Shown here one piece after another: positions 44,803 through 54,685 of a stretch of DNA of 64,000 nucleotides. The DNA is taken from positions 124,001 through 188,000 of the forward strand of contig CAWBZS010000001.1 in the NCBI GenBank assembly GCA_963793335.1, read 5' to 3'. Numbering within the stretch: position 1 is the first letter of the stretch; every line of letters starts with the position of its first letter. The position numbers were made by a program, and so were the translations under genes. Origin of the DNA: Sva-07 sp963793335. GTDB taxonomy: Bacteria > Actinomycetota > Acidimicrobiia > Acidimicrobiales > Ilumatobacteraceae. The notes beneath the pieces are model-generated. The model did not search any database, was not told the origin of the DNA, and saw only the letters and a list, made by a program, of their open reading frames with translations.

Positions 44803-46059
44803 TCAGGTGACGGAACGAGACGTCGCTGCGGTGTACCAAGCGAGCACGAGGAGCGCGCCGGCCAACACCGCCGCGCCGTCAGCGAGCAGATGGAATCCGA
44901 AGGAGTCCTTCACGAAGCCCGAACCGAGCGCCGCTGCGGCCCCACACAGGCTGAGGGTCAGGTCGCCGGTGCCCTGCACTTCGACACGGCTCGACTCGGG
45001 GACCGATGCCGTGAGCAGCGTCGTCCCACCGATGAGGCCGAAGCTCCAGCCGAGTCCGAGCAGGAACAGCCCGATGAACATCAGCACCGGGACGTAGCCG
45101 GCCAGCACGGTGGTGATCGTTCCGGTGCCGAGGATCATCGCCCCGATCTGAATGGCGCGTATCGCGCCGACCCGGTCGACGAACCGACCGACGACCGGCG
45201 AGAGCCCGTACATCCCGATGATGTGCACTGCGATCACCAACGCAGACAGGTCAGCATGATCGTGATCCTTCATGTGCGGTGGCGTCATCGTCATCACCCC
45301 GACCATCGCAGCCTGCGACGCCGCCAGTGATGCCAACCCGAGACGAGCGCCGGGCGACGCCCAGATCACCGACGCCGACGAGCGGACCACACGGGTGAGG
45401 CGCGTCCGCTGAGCATGCGGATCGATGCCGCCGATCACAGCGAGCGGGTCCGGGCGCAACCGGACCCACACGACGACCGATGCGGCGAGGAAGAAGACCG
45501 ACGCGAACACGAACGGTCCGACCAACTCATCGAGGCCAACCCAGCCAGCGGCAGACTTCTCGAACGGCGTCAGGAGCGGCCCGAGTGCTGCGCCGAGCGT
45601 GCCCACCCAGACGATCGCCGCGATCGACGCCCCTTGCTTCGCCGGCTCTGCCAGGTCGGCGGCAACGTAGCGCTGCTGCAACGTCGCTGCCTGCCCGGCG
45701 CCGAACGCCACCATGCCGATCACGAAGAGCGGGAACCAACGCAGCTGACCGCCGGTTGCGGCGACCGCGGCACCCAACGATCCGATCAGGAGGGCACGCG
45801 TGAGGCCGACTCGACGCCCGCGACGTCGCATGAACGCTGCGAGTGGGATGGCCGTGAAGGCCGCCCCCACGGTGAACGAGGCACTGCCCATGCCGGCGAG
45901 TCGGTCGGAACCCAGGAGGTCGCTCGCGAGCAGCGACACCACCGCGACCATCCCGGCAACCGCGGCCTGGCCTGGGACCTGGGAGTACCGCAGCGTGCGC
46001 AGCGTCCGGCGTTGAAGTTCCTCACGCTGGACACCGGTGTCCGCCAGTGCCTCGACCAT
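44803..46059 (-). CDS. MFS transporter
   Basis: Major facilitator of 418 residues with 12 predicted membrane segments. Loop motif AAFMRRRGRRVGLTRA between segments 2 and 3 and the matching GRFVDRVGAIRAI in the second half are typical of drug or metabolite exporters. His/Asp-rich TPPHMKDHDHADLSA sits in the central outer loop. Substrate unknown. Both ends of the gene abut palindromic repeats (sites C and D). Confidence 0.87.
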   Translation of the reverse strand: MVEALADTGVQREELQRRTLRTLRYSQVPGQAAVAGMVAVVSLLASDLLGSDRLAGMGSASFTVGAAFTAIPLAAFMRRRGRRVGLTRALLIGSLGAAVAATGGQLRWFPLFVIGMVAFGAGQAATLQQRYVAADLAEPAKQGASIAAIVWVGTLGAALGPLLTPFEKSAAGWVGLDELVGPFVFASVFFLAASVVVWVRLRPDPLAVIGGIDPHAQRTRLTRVVRSSASVIWASPGARLGLASLAASQAAMVGVMTMTPPHMKDHDHADLSALVIAVHIIGMYGLSPVVGRFVDRVGAIRAIQIGAMILGTGTITTVLAGYVPVLMFIGLFLLGLGWSFGLIGGTTLLTASVPESSRVEVQGTGDLTLSLCGAAAALGSGFVKDSFGFHLLADGAAVLAGALLVLAWYTAATSRSVT

Positions 46060-46102
46060 CAGCGCAGTCTGTCAGGAGCCGCAGCCCCGAGCGGCAGCGA
46101 CT

Positions 46103-46147
46103 CCGGTGAGATCCATGTGCACCCCCACCGCTCACCTCTCACCGCAG
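46103..46147. repeat. Single copy of the CGGTGAG palindromic repeat (site D)
   Basis: 45 bases starting CCGGTGAGATCC and ending CTCACCTCTCACCGCAG. It overlaps the 3' end of uvrA: the minus-strand reading CTG CGG TGA within the repeat gives the last residues and stop (46139-46141). The other end faces the MFS start region. Confidence 0.85.
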
Positions 46148-49108
46148 GGCCTGATTGCTTCCGGGCACGGGTGAGAGCATGTCGCGAAGGAAGCGACCGG
46201 TGTGGCTGGCTTCGATCGTGGCGATGTGCTCGGGAGGGCCTTCGCCGACGATCGTGCCGCCGCCGTTGCCGCCATCCGGGCCGAGGTCGATCACCCAGTC
46301 GGCGGTCTTGATCACGTCGAGGCTGTGCTCGATCACCAGCACCGTGTTGCCCTGGTCGACGAGGCGTTGGAGCACCGTCAACAGACGCTTGACGTCATCG
46401 AAGTGCAACCCGGTGGTCGGCTCGTCGAGCAGGTAGATCGTGTGCCCGGTCGAGCGTTTGGCCAACTCGGCCGACAGCTTGACCCGCTGGGCCTCCCCGC
46501 CCGAGAGCGTCGGCGCCGACTGCCCGAGACGCACGTAGCCGAGGCCGACATCGACCAGCGTCTGCATGTAGCGGGCGATGCCCGGCTGGTTGGCGAAGAA
46601 GTCGACCGCCTCGGCGACCGGCATGTCGAGCACCTCGGCGATGTTCTTGCCCTTGAACTCGATGTCGAGCGTGTCGCGGTTGTAGCGGGCTCCGTGGCAC
46701 ACCTCACACGGCACGTACACGTCGGGCAGGAAGTGCATCTCGATCTTGAGCGTGCCGTCGCCGGAACACGCCTCGCAGCGCCCACCCTTGACGTTGAACG
46801 AGAATCGTCCCGGCATGTACCCGCGCACCTTCGCCTCATTGGTCGACGCGAACAACTTGCGCACGTTGTCGAACACACCGGTGTAGGTGGCGGGATTCGA
46901 ACGCGGGGTGCGACCGATCGGCGACTGGTCCATGTCGATGACCTTGTCGAGGAACTCGATGCCGTCGATGCGCTTGTGCTTGCCCGCCGACATCTTCGAC
47001 TTGTAGATCCGCTGCATCAGCACCGGCAGCAGGATGTCGCGCACCAGCGTCGACTTGCCCGAACCCGACACGCCAGTCACGGCGACGAAGTTGCCGAGCG
47101 GGATGTCGACGTCGATGTTCTGCAGGTTGTGCTCGCGCGCCCCCTGGATGCGCACCGACTCGAGGCCCTGCGGGCGCCGCTGTTCGGGCACCGGGATCGA
47201 CTTGCGGCCCGACAGATACTGCCCGGTCACCGAGTCCTTGACCTTCATGATCCCCGGCACCTTGCCCGAGTAGACGACCTCTCCTCCGTGCTCGCCCGCG
47301 CCCGGACCGATGTCGACGATCCAGTCACTCTCACGAATCGTCTCCTCGTCGTGCTCGACGACGATGACGGTGTTGCCGAGGTCGCGTAGACGGGTGAGCG
47401 TGTCGATCAGGCGTTTGTTGTCGCGCTGGTGCAGGCCGATCGACGGCTCGTCGAGCACGTACAGCGTGCCGACCAGGCCGGACCCGATCTGCGACGCCAG
47501 CCGGATGCGCTGCGCCTCGCCGCCGGCGAGTGTGCCGGCGGATCGCGACATCGTGAGGTAGTCGAGCCCGACGTCGAGCAGGAATCCGAGGCGTGCGTTG
47601 ATCTCCTTGGTGACCCGCTCGGCGATCATCCGGTCGCGTTCGGAGAGCTCGAGTGCGGCGAGGAACTTGGCCGACTCGCCGATCGACATGTCGGCGACCT
47701 CGGAGATGTTCTTGTCGTCGATCGTGACCGCCAGCGTCGCCGGCTTCAGCCGCGCACCGTCGCACGTGGAACAGGCCACCAGACGCATGTACCCCTCGTA
47801 CTGGTCGCGGGCCCAGTCACTGTCGCTGCCCTCGTGGCGGCGCCGGATCCACGGGATGACACCCTCGTACTCGGTGGAGTACGACCGTGACCGCCCGTAG
47901 CGATTCTTGTACTTGACCGTCATCTTGCCCTTGACCCCGTGCAGGATCAGCTTCTGCTGCTTGGCGGTGAGGTCCTGCCACGGTGCGCTCATGTCGAGCC
48001 CGTTGGCCTCGGCGACCGACTCGAGCATGCGCGTGAAGTACTGCGTGTTGGCCGACCGCCACGGAGCGATCGCGCCATCGAGCAACGACATCTCGGGGTC
48101 GGGGATGATCAGTTCGGGGTCGACCTCGAACGTGGTGCCCAATCCGTCACACGCCGCGCATGCGCCGTACGGCGAGTTGAACGAGAAGTTGCGAGGCGCT
48201 GGTTCGTCGTAGCTGTTCCCACACACCGGGCAGGCAAGGTGCTGACTGAACGTCAGCGTCTCGGCCGCCCCCTCACCCTCACGCGGCACCACCTCGATCT
48301 CCGCGACGCCATCGGCCAACCCGAGTGCCTGTTCCAGCGAGTCGGTCAGACGACGCTCGAGGCCCGCTTTCAACACCAACCGGTCGACGACGATCTCGAT
48401 CTTGTGGTTCTCGTACTTGGCGAGGCGCTCGTCGCGCTTGAGGAACTCGTCGATGTCGACGGTCTCGCCGTCGATTCGGGCGCGCACGTAGCCCTGTCCC
48501 GACATGTCCTGCAACAGGGTGTCGTACTCGCCTTTGCGACCACGGACGACCGGCGCGAGCACCTGGAACCGGATGCCATCGTCCATGTCGAGGATGCGAT
48601 CGACGATCTGCTGTGGCGTCTGGCGCTGCAACCGGGTGCCGTCGTTCGGGCAGTGCTGCACCCCGATGCGCGCGTACAGCAGTCGGAGGTAGTCGTACAC
48701 CTCGGTGATGGTGCCGACCGTGGAACGAGGGTTGCGGCTGCCCGACTTCTGGTCGATCGAGATCGCCGGCGACAGCCCCTCGATGATGTCGACGTCCGGC
48801 TTGTCCATCTGTCCAAGGAACTGGCGAGCGTACGAACTCAGCGACTCGACGTAGCGGCGCTGCCCCTCGGCGTAGATCGTGTCGAATGCCAGGCTGGACT
48901 TTCCGGACCCCGACAGCCCGGTGAACACGATGAGCTTGTCGCGTGGCAACTCGACGTTGACGTTCTTGAGGTTGTGCTCGCGGGCGCCCCGCACGACGAT
49001 CTGGGGATCGTCGGCCTTCGGCTTGCGACGGGCGGGCGTCTTCTTGGCAGGCGTCTTCGTGGAGGGCGCCCCGGACGTCGTCGCGGTGGCGGAGGTGCGT
49101 GCGGCCAT
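46139..49108 (-). CDS. uvrA: Excinuclease ABC subunit A
   Basis: Damage-recognition ATPase of nucleotide excision repair, 989 residues. A Lys/Pro-rich N-terminal extension (TKTPAKKTPARRKPKA), Walker A FTGLSGSGKSS (about 62-72), second Walker A GVSGSGKSTL, two signature regions (LAGGEAQRIRLA, LSGGEAQRVKLS). Zinc modules CPVCG ... CAACDGLG and CEACSGDG ... CEVCHGARY. The first CxxC of domain I reads CPNDG, so one zinc ligand is lost, as in some actinobacteria. Transcription starts from a promoter overlapped by an SOS-type box. Confidence 0.97.
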   Translation of the reverse strand: MAARTSATATTSGAPSTKTPAKKTPARRKPKADDPQIVVRGAREHNLKNVNVELPRDKLIVFTGLSGSGKSSLAFDTIYAEGQRRYVESLSSYARQFLGQMDKPDVDIIEGLSPAISIDQKSGSRNPRSTVGTITEVYDYLRLLYARIGVQHCPNDGTRLQRQTPQQIVDRILDMDDGIRFQVLAPVVRGRKGEYDTLLQDMSGQGYVRARIDGETVDIDEFLKRDERLAKYENHKIEIVVDRLVLKAGLERRLTDSLEQALGLADGVAEIEVVPREGEGAAETLTFSQHLACPVCGNSYDEPAPRNFSFNSPYGACAACDGLGTTFEVDPELIIPDPEMSLLDGAIAPWRSANTQYFTRMLESVAEANGLDMSAPWQDLTAKQQKLILHGVKGKMTVKYKNRYGRSRSYSTEYEGVIPWIRRRHEGSDSDWARDQYEGYMRLVACSTCDGARLKPATLAVTIDDKNISEVADMSIGESAKFLAALELSERDRMIAERVTKEINARLGFLLDVGLDYLTMSRSAGTLAGGEAQRIRLASQIGSGLVGTLYVLDEPSIGLHQRDNKRLIDTLTRLRDLGNTVIVVEHDEETIRESDWIVDIGPGAGEHGGEVVYSGKVPGIMKVKDSVTGQYLSGRKSIPVPEQRRPQGLESVRIQGAREHNLQNIDVDIPLGNFVAVTGVSGSGKSTLVRDILLPVLMQRIYKSKMSAGKHKRIDGIEFLDKVIDMDQSPIGRTPRSNPATYTGVFDNVRKLFASTNEAKVRGYMPGRFSFNVKGGRCEACSGDGTLKIEMHFLPDVYVPCEVCHGARYNRDTLDIEFKGKNIAEVLDMPVAEAVDFFANQPGIARYMQTLVDVGLGYVRLGQSAPTLSGGEAQRVKLSAELAKRSTGHTIYLLDEPTTGLHFDDVKRLLTVLQRLVDQGNTVLVIEHSLDVIKTADWVIDLGPDGGNGGGTIVGEGPPEHIATIEASHTGRFLRDMLSPVPGSNQALR

Positions 49109-49117
49109 CGCCGTCAG

Positions 49118-49140
49118 AGCCTAGCGCCGAACATCTGTTC
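49118..49140 (-). promoter_or_regulatory. uvrA promoter with LexA-type SOS box
   Basis: Perfect palindrome GAACATCTGTTC on the plus strand (49129-49140) has the actinobacterial/Gram-positive LexA box form GAAC-N4-GTTC. Five bases downstream (minus strand) is the -10 hexamer TAGGCT (49118-49123), 9 bases before ATG 49108. The box therefore sits just upstream of the -10, where LexA would block polymerase. The same arrangement is found at uvrB. Confidence 0.82.
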
Positions 49141-49205
49141 TTGCCGGACCCGGCATGGCATCGATTCGCCGGTTCGGTCGCCGTTGCGCAGCTCGGGTTC
49201 CCTCG

Positions 49206-52200
49206 TCACGAGGCAGCAGCAAGATGAGCCGCCAATGCATCGTGACGGGCATGTGAATCGGTGAGTTCGCACTGTGCGAGCTGCCCGGCCGCCGCATGCA
49301 ACAACGCCCGTGCTCGATCGTTCTCGCCTCGAGCGAGGAGCGACGCGGCCCAGTCGAGCTGGGTTCGAACAGTCCACGTTCGACTCGCCAACGAGATCTG
49401 CTGCTCGATCGCCGCGGCGAAGCACTGGTCGGCGTGCTCGTGGTCGTCGATCGCATCATGGAGCAACCCCAACAATCGATCGGCGGGCCCGAGGTACAGG
49501 CCGCCGATCAACAGGCCGAGGCCGTGGTTCGCACCGAGACGGTCGATGAACCGCTCACACTCGGGACGATGACCCAATCCGGCGACGACTTCTGCCCAGT
49601 AGGCCAGACACAGTTGCAGCGTGGCGTCGTCGGCGAACTCCTCGCCATCGAGATCGTGCAGCGCGGCCTTGACACGATCGAGATCGCCTTGGAGGGAGCG
49701 CACGAAGGCACCCGCTGCACGCTCCGGCCCAGCGACGTGACCTGCGACTTCGAGTCGATCGATCACGAGTCGGAGCTCGTCCATCGCGCCTCGCTCGCGG
49801 GAGGTCGCAAGCAGCGTCGTGGAGCGGTAGGCCGCCGCGTCGCTCACGGCAAGGTTCTCGAGCCGATCGACCAATTCGTCTGCAAGTAGTTCGGCATCGG
49901 TGATGTCACCATCGATCACGCTTCGCATCGTGCGGTGCAGCAGCGTCATGGCGAACCGGACCGGTCCAGGAGCATCTCCCAGCGCTTCCATCGACGCGAT
50001 CGACTCGTCGAGCAGCGACCGGTCCCCCACGTGGAGCGCCATGTAGGCAACATGGCCGAGAACCCGCCAGCGTTCCGACACCGACAACGCCGACTCGTCG
50101 CTGAGCACCTCGAGCGCCTCATCGATCTGGGCCAGCAGCGTGACTCGGTCGGGCAACTCGTACGACGTCACGCCGGCGGTGGCAACGAGCTGGACCCGCT
50201 CGAGCACGGGGAGGTCCTCGATCAACGTTCGCTGCTGGTCGAGCGCTTCGCGGCGACCCGTGATGTCCCGCTCGAAGATCAGTTCCTTCGCCAACTCGCC
50301 GAGCAGCGCGGCTCGTTGCCACCCGGACAGTGCGTCGAGCAACAGCGCATCGCGCAGCAGCGCCACACGCTCCGGATCCTCCGGGTCGCGGGCGCTGAAG
50401 CTGTGCCGCGCCCGAACCCTGAGCGCCGCGACCGCTCCTTCGGGATCGCCGACCTCGATCGCTGATCGCGCTGCTTCGAGCGCGTGGCCACGAGCGGACT
50501 CGGACGCGCCGGACACACCCTCGGCTTCGGCCAGACACACCAGCACCGCCCGACGCACGTCAGACCGGTCGGGATCGTCACCGATCAACAGCAGCGCCCG
50601 CTCGAACCAATGGGCTCCGTCCTCGTATGCTCCTCGCGATCCAGCCAACTCGCCGGCACGAACTGCCAGTTCGGCAGCCCTCGTCTGGTCGCCGCCGGCA
50701 GACGACTCGGCCCAGTGCGTGGCCAGCTCCGGGACGACGTCGTCGAGGGCGTCGCGGTGTCGGGCTTCGAGGGCGATTGCGACTTTGCGGTGTTCTCGAC
50801 TGCGCCTGCTGGAGGAGAACTCGGAATGCAGCGTCTCGCGAACGATGGCGTGGGCGAATCGGTAGCGGTCGACCCCCATCTCGACCGCCAGGTGGGCGCT
50901 TGCGGCAGCCTCGAGGGCATCGAGGACGTGATCGGCATCGTCGCCGAGCACATCTGCGAGCAGGCCGACGTCGAATTCGTAGCCGATGATCGACGCGGTT
51001 CGAAGGACGCGCTCGATCGCAACACCGAGACGGTTCAGCCGCTGCGCAACCACTTCGCGGACGCGCCCAGGGATCCCTTCGGCGGGCGTCGCTGCGGCGT
51101 CGTCCCACTGCCCGCCGGGATCGAAACGACCCCCTCGCTCGAGGACATCTCGAATCACCTCGCCAAGAAAGAACGGGTTCCCGGAGGTCTGACGCAGAAG
51201 CTGCTGAGCGAATTCGAGCCCGTTCGCGTCCAGTTGGCGACCACCGGCGCGAGCCAACAGCTCACCCACCTCTTCGGGACCGAGTCCGTCGACCTCGAAA
51301 CGAGTGACCGCCTCGAGATCGCGCACCTCACCGAGCATCGAGAACAACGGGTGGTCGGCCCCGACGTCGGTGTCCCGATACGAACACACGACCAGCACGC
51401 CGGCGGGCTGCAGTTGGCTGAGCTGGCGAAGCAACTGAACGGTCGACGTGTCCGCCCAGTGGAGATCGTCGATCACCAGCAGTCGAGGCCGATCGACACC
51501 ACCGACGGTCAACCAGGACATCACCGCCTGGAACAATCGGAACCGCACCGCCTCCGGATCGGCGGACAGCGGCTCCGGAAGATCGGCGACGAAGTCACCC
51601 AGACTGGGCATCAACCGGGCGAGGTCACCCGGATGATCGCCGAGCGAGTCACGCAGCCGTTCGGCGGGCTCATGGCGGACGAACCACTCCAGCGCAGCAC
51701 CGAACGGTTGGAACGGTTGACTGAGCCGTTCGTCGCACCGTCCCGCCAACACGATCGCACCGTCGATCGATGCGGTATCGGTGGCACGCCCGTCCAACAC
51801 CCGTCGGGCCAACTCCTGGGTGAGACGTGTCTTGCCGACTCCGGGTTCGCCTGCGACCAGGATCAGCTCGAATCCTCCACCGGCACACGAGTTCCACGAT
51901 TGCACGAGTTCAGCGAGCATGGAGGCTCTGCCGGCGAACGGGAGGCCGGCACCGGCCAGTGCCGGCGGCAAGCTGTCGTCGCGCACCGACTCCTCGACGA
52001 TCGGATCCCACCGAACCTCGCTCACCGAGATCGGCTCGTCAAGCCCCTTCAGATGCACGGGACCGATCGACCGAAACACGTGGCCGCCACGTCCTCGCGA
52101 CATCGCCGCAACGACGTCGGTACACCACACCGATCCGGGGCTGGCCGCCGCCTCCAGCCGCCGGGCTTCGACGACCGACAATCCAAAGCAGTCGTCTCCT

Positions 52201-52523
52201 TCCAGACTCACGTCACCGACCGCCACACCGATTCGCACCCACAACGACTCGGCATCACTCCGGCGGTTGTCGAGATCGACCGCCTGCTGGACGGCGACCG
52301 CTGCCGAGAGCGCGTCGGTGCAACTCTCGAATATGGCCATCACGCCATCACCGAGGTGCTTGACGACCCGGCCGGAATTGGCCTCGACGGCCTCGGTCAA
52401 CGCAGCGTCGTGGTGCTCGCGGAGCTCGTCGGCGCCATCCTCGCCCAGGCGCAGCCGAAGTTCGGTCGAGCCGACGATGTCGGTGAACATCACCGTCGCC
52501 GTGCGAATCATTCCGTTCGACAC
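49206..52523 (-). CDS. Adenylate-cyclase-domain/AAA-ATPase/TPR-type regulator
   Basis: 1105 residues. Residues 5-170: class III cyclase domain (TVMFTDIVGSTELR, VKHLGDGVMAIF) with both metal Asp. The usual VNxAAR segment reads VVEARR, so the transition-state Asn is missing while Arg is present. Residues about 205-480: STAND-type ATPase with Walker A AGEPGVGKTRL and Walker B LLVIDDLHWAD. The C-terminal half is helical TPR-like repeats with many short ALL/AAEL segments. Such proteins are signal integrators of unknown output. GTG start; fifty-odd residues of partner context are absent. Confidence 0.83.
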   Translation of the reverse strand: MSNGMIRTATVMFTDIVGSTELRLRLGEDGADELREHHDAALTEAVEANSGRVVKHLGDGVMAIFESCTDALSAAVAVQQAVDLDNRRSDAESLWVRIGVAVGDVSLEGDDCFGLSVVEARRLEAAASPGSVWCTDVVAAMSRGRGGHVFRSIGPVHLKGLDEPISVSEVRWDPIVEESVRDDSLPPALAGAGLPFAGRASMLAELVQSWNSCAGGGFELILVAGEPGVGKTRLTQELARRVLDGRATDTASIDGAIVLAGRCDERLSQPFQPFGAALEWFVRHEPAERLRDSLGDHPGDLARLMPSLGDFVADLPEPLSADPEAVRFRLFQAVMSWLTVGGVDRPRLLVIDDLHWADTSTVQLLRQLSQLQPAGVLVVCSYRDTDVGADHPLFSMLGEVRDLEAVTRFEVDGLGPEEVGELLARAGGRQLDANGLEFAQQLLRQTSGNPFFLGEVIRDVLERGGRFDPGGQWDDAAATPAEGIPGRVREVVAQRLNRLGVAIERVLRTASIIGYEFDVGLLADVLGDDADHVLDALEAAASAHLAVEMGVDRYRFAHAIVRETLHSEFSSSRRSREHRKVAIALEARHRDALDDVVPELATHWAESSAGGDQTRAAELAVRAGELAGSRGAYEDGAHWFERALLLIGDDPDRSDVRRAVLVCLAEAEGVSGASESARGHALEAARSAIEVGDPEGAVAALRVRARHSFSARDPEDPERVALLRDALLLDALSGWQRAALLGELAKELIFERDITGRREALDQQRTLIEDLPVLERVQLVATAGVTSYELPDRVTLLAQIDEALEVLSDESALSVSERWRVLGHVAYMALHVGDRSLLDESIASMEALGDAPGPVRFAMTLLHRTMRSVIDGDITDAELLADELVDRLENLAVSDAAAYRSTTLLATSRERGAMDELRLVIDRLEVAGHVAGPERAAGAFVRSLQGDLDRVKAALHDLDGEEFADDATLQLCLAYWAEVVAGLGHRPECERFIDRLGANHGLGLLIGGLYLGPADRLLGLLHDAIDDHEHADQCFAAAIEQQISLASRTWTVRTQLDWAASLLARGENDRARALLHAAAGQLAQCELTDSHARHDALAAHLAAAS

Positions 52524-52613
52524 GACGCCGTCCTCACCCGGGTGGCCATCGTTCGATCGTACCCGGGCGTCGCGAGGGGGCTGGACGACCGGCTGGGCAT
52601 CCGCCAGCGCGGC

Positions 52614-54437
52614 TCAGGATTGGTCGCTCACGCGCGCCGACTCGCCGCGCCGCCGCGATGGTCGCCGGCGAGCCTGCGGGAATTGACTCGAGAACTCGGC
52701 TTCGGCCACGTCGGTGCCCACCAGCACGAGCTCGCCGGAGTCCGGCAGTGGCACATTGGGGTCAGGGTTGCCCTGCAGCACGCCATCGCGCTCGACCGCC
52801 ACCACGTTGCAGCCCGTGCGGCGGTGGACGTGCGCGCCTGCGAGCGTGGTCCCGGCAAGTTCTTTCGGGATCGAGGTTCTGAACACGTTGAGCCCCTGTG
52901 CGACCAGGACGGTCTCGTCACCACGCAGATGGTTCCAGATCGCTGCCGACCCCGTACCTGCGTAGGAGAGCACCGCATCAGCTCCGGCCCGATACAGGGT
53001 GGACACGTTCCGGTCGAGCCGAGCGCGTGCGACGATGCGGGCATCCGGACGCAACCCCCGGCAGTATCGGGTGAGGTAGACGTTGACGTTGTCGTCGTGC
53101 GTGGTGATCAGGATGGCTCCCGCGTCGTCGATCCCCGCCTCGACCAGGACACGGCGATCCGCGGCGTCGCCGATCACGTAGCGAACGCCATCGCGCTGGC
53201 GCTCGGGCAGCTGCTCGACGATGGCGAAATCGATCCCGGAGGCAGCGAAGGCAGTGCCGACGGCGCGACCCACTCGTCCACCGCCGATGATCACCGCTCG
53301 ACTCGGCATGGTGGACGGCGTCGAGTACGCGGCGTCGTACGCGGCGAGCTGTTCGGCGGTGCCAGCGAGGATGAGCATCGACGACTCCGACAGCACCGTG
53401 TCAGCCGTGGCGATGGCGAACGCCCCGCGACGCCACACGCCGATGATGCTCACGCCGAGCCGGGTGCGCAGTTGTGCTTCGGCCAGTGACATCCCGAGCA
53501 ATTCGGTGCCCAGCGGACTCGCTTCGGCGATCTGCAGCCCGGCGAACTGACCGATCACGTGGCTGCCACCTTCCAACCCGAACGTGCGCGTCGCCATCGC
53601 AGCTCCCAGGATCTCGCCGAGCTGCACGATGTGATCTGCTCCTGCGATCTCCAGGATGTCGACCGATGCCAGTGCGTTGGCGCTGGCGATGATCTCGACG
53701 TCGGGGGCGATCTCTCGCACGGTGAAGGCGATGTTGGTGTTGATCTGGTCCGACTGTGTTGCGATCACGAGGGCGGCCTGCTCGACGCGTGCGTTCCGGT
53801 AGGTGCTGGGATCGTCGAGTGCCCCCACCATCACGTTGCGCCCCTCGTCGTGGAGCAACCCGGCGTCGCCGACATCTTCGACGATGAGCACGTAGGGCAC
53901 ATCGGCCTGGTCGGCACGTTCGATGATCGCTGCCTCGACCGGACCGAGTTGCGTGAGCAGCAGATGCCCCGAGGTCGACGCCGGCAGCACTCGCGGCGCA
54001 CGTCGGCGCTCCCGTTCGGTCATCCACGGCATGAACACGAACTGGATGAACACGAACGGCAGCATCACCAACAGGAACGTCGACCCGGCGAGCAGTACCA
54101 CGACTGAGAAGATTCGACCGGCGTCGGACTCGAAGGTGATGTCCCCGAAACCGAGCGTGGTCATCGTGGTCAGCGTCCAGTACACGCTCGTCGGCCACGA
54201 GTACTCCCGCTCCTCGTACTCCATCAGCGTGTGGAACACGGTGCTGAACACCGCCACCATCACCACGAACACGGCGGCGAGCGCGAGGAACGTCTTCTGG
54301 CGTCGACGACGCTCCGCTCGCCGTGCAGCGTGCTGGGTGCGCTCGAAGGGTTGCAATGACAGGGTGCTCGCGCTGGCGTCGTCGACGCGGACCCGCTGCG
54401 TCACCTGGGCGATGGTCGCCCCCAACGACTTCAGCAC
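52614..54437 (-). CDS. Potassium channel with two TrkA-N (RCK) domains
   Basis: 607 residues. Two membrane helices (about 51-71 and 108-133) flank a pore loop with selectivity filter TMTTLGFGD, as in 2TM K+ channels. Two Rossmann RCK domains follow; the second carries VIIGGGRVGRAVGTAF and ITTHDDNVNVYLTR. A last TrkA-C-like domain has ELAGTTLAGAHVHRRTGCNVVAVERDG. GTG start preceded by GGTGAGGG. It is transcribed toward the cyclase gene and may share its transcript. Confidence 0.9.
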   Translation of the reverse strand: MLKSLGATIAQVTQRVRVDDASASTLSLQPFERTQHAARRAERRRRQKTFLALAAVFVVMVAVFSTVFHTLMEYEEREYSWPTSVYWTLTTMTTLGFGDITFESDAGRIFSVVVLLAGSTFLLVMLPFVFIQFVFMPWMTERERRRAPRVLPASTSGHLLLTQLGPVEAAIIERADQADVPYVLIVEDVGDAGLLHDEGRNVMVGALDDPSTYRNARVEQAALVIATQSDQINTNIAFTVREIAPDVEIIASANALASVDILEIAGADHIVQLGEILGAAMATRTFGLEGGSHVIGQFAGLQIAEASPLGTELLGMSLAEAQLRTRLGVSIIGVWRRGAFAIATADTVLSESSMLILAGTAEQLAAYDAAYSTPSTMPSRAVIIGGGRVGRAVGTAFAASGIDFAIVEQLPERQRDGVRYVIGDAADRRVLVEAGIDDAGAILITTHDDNVNVYLTRYCRGLRPDARIVARARLDRNVSTLYRAGADAVLSYAGTGSAAIWNHLRGDETVLVAQGLNVFRTSIPKELAGTTLAGAHVHRRTGCNVVAVERDGVLQGNPDPNVPLPDSGELVLVGTDVAEAEFSSQFPQARRRPSRRRGESARVSDQS

Positions 54438-54461
54438 GACGCCCTCACCGCAACGATGATG

Positions 54462-54656
54462 TCACAGCGTGATCACGAGGAGGCCGAAGACGACGAAGAC
54501 CGCGACCACGGCGATCACGACCCGCATCGCGGTGGACCCGAACATGACGGATTGGTGCGTTTCGTGTTCCCACTGCTCGTTTGCCGGCGAACCGACTTTG
54601 GGCAGATGTCTGGGATTCTTGTGCCCCTTCCGCGGCTTGCTCGTACTGCTTCCCAC
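54462..54656 (-). CDS. Small single-pass membrane protein
   Basis: 64 residues: a soluble basic N-terminus (SSTSKPRKGHKNPRHLPK), then one membrane helix MRVVIAVVAVFVVFGLLVITL at the C-terminus, resembling tail-anchored small proteins. No family recognised. GTG start: TAGCGT ends 6 bases upstream, the leaderless layout, which supports it as a real gene. It lies between uvrB and the potassium channel. Confidence 0.68.
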   Translation of the reverse strand: MGSSTSKPRKGHKNPRHLPKVGSPANEQWEHETHQSVMFGSTAMRVVIAVVAVFVVFGLLVITL

Positions 54657-54685
54657 GAGGCCACGCTACTGCGTCGACCGAACGG

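Noticed and set aside
50484..53489. A 1001-codon plus-strand frame opposite the cyclase-ATPase and potassium channel genes
   Set aside because: Covers parts of two clearly recognised minus-strand genes and crosses their boundary; no motifs.
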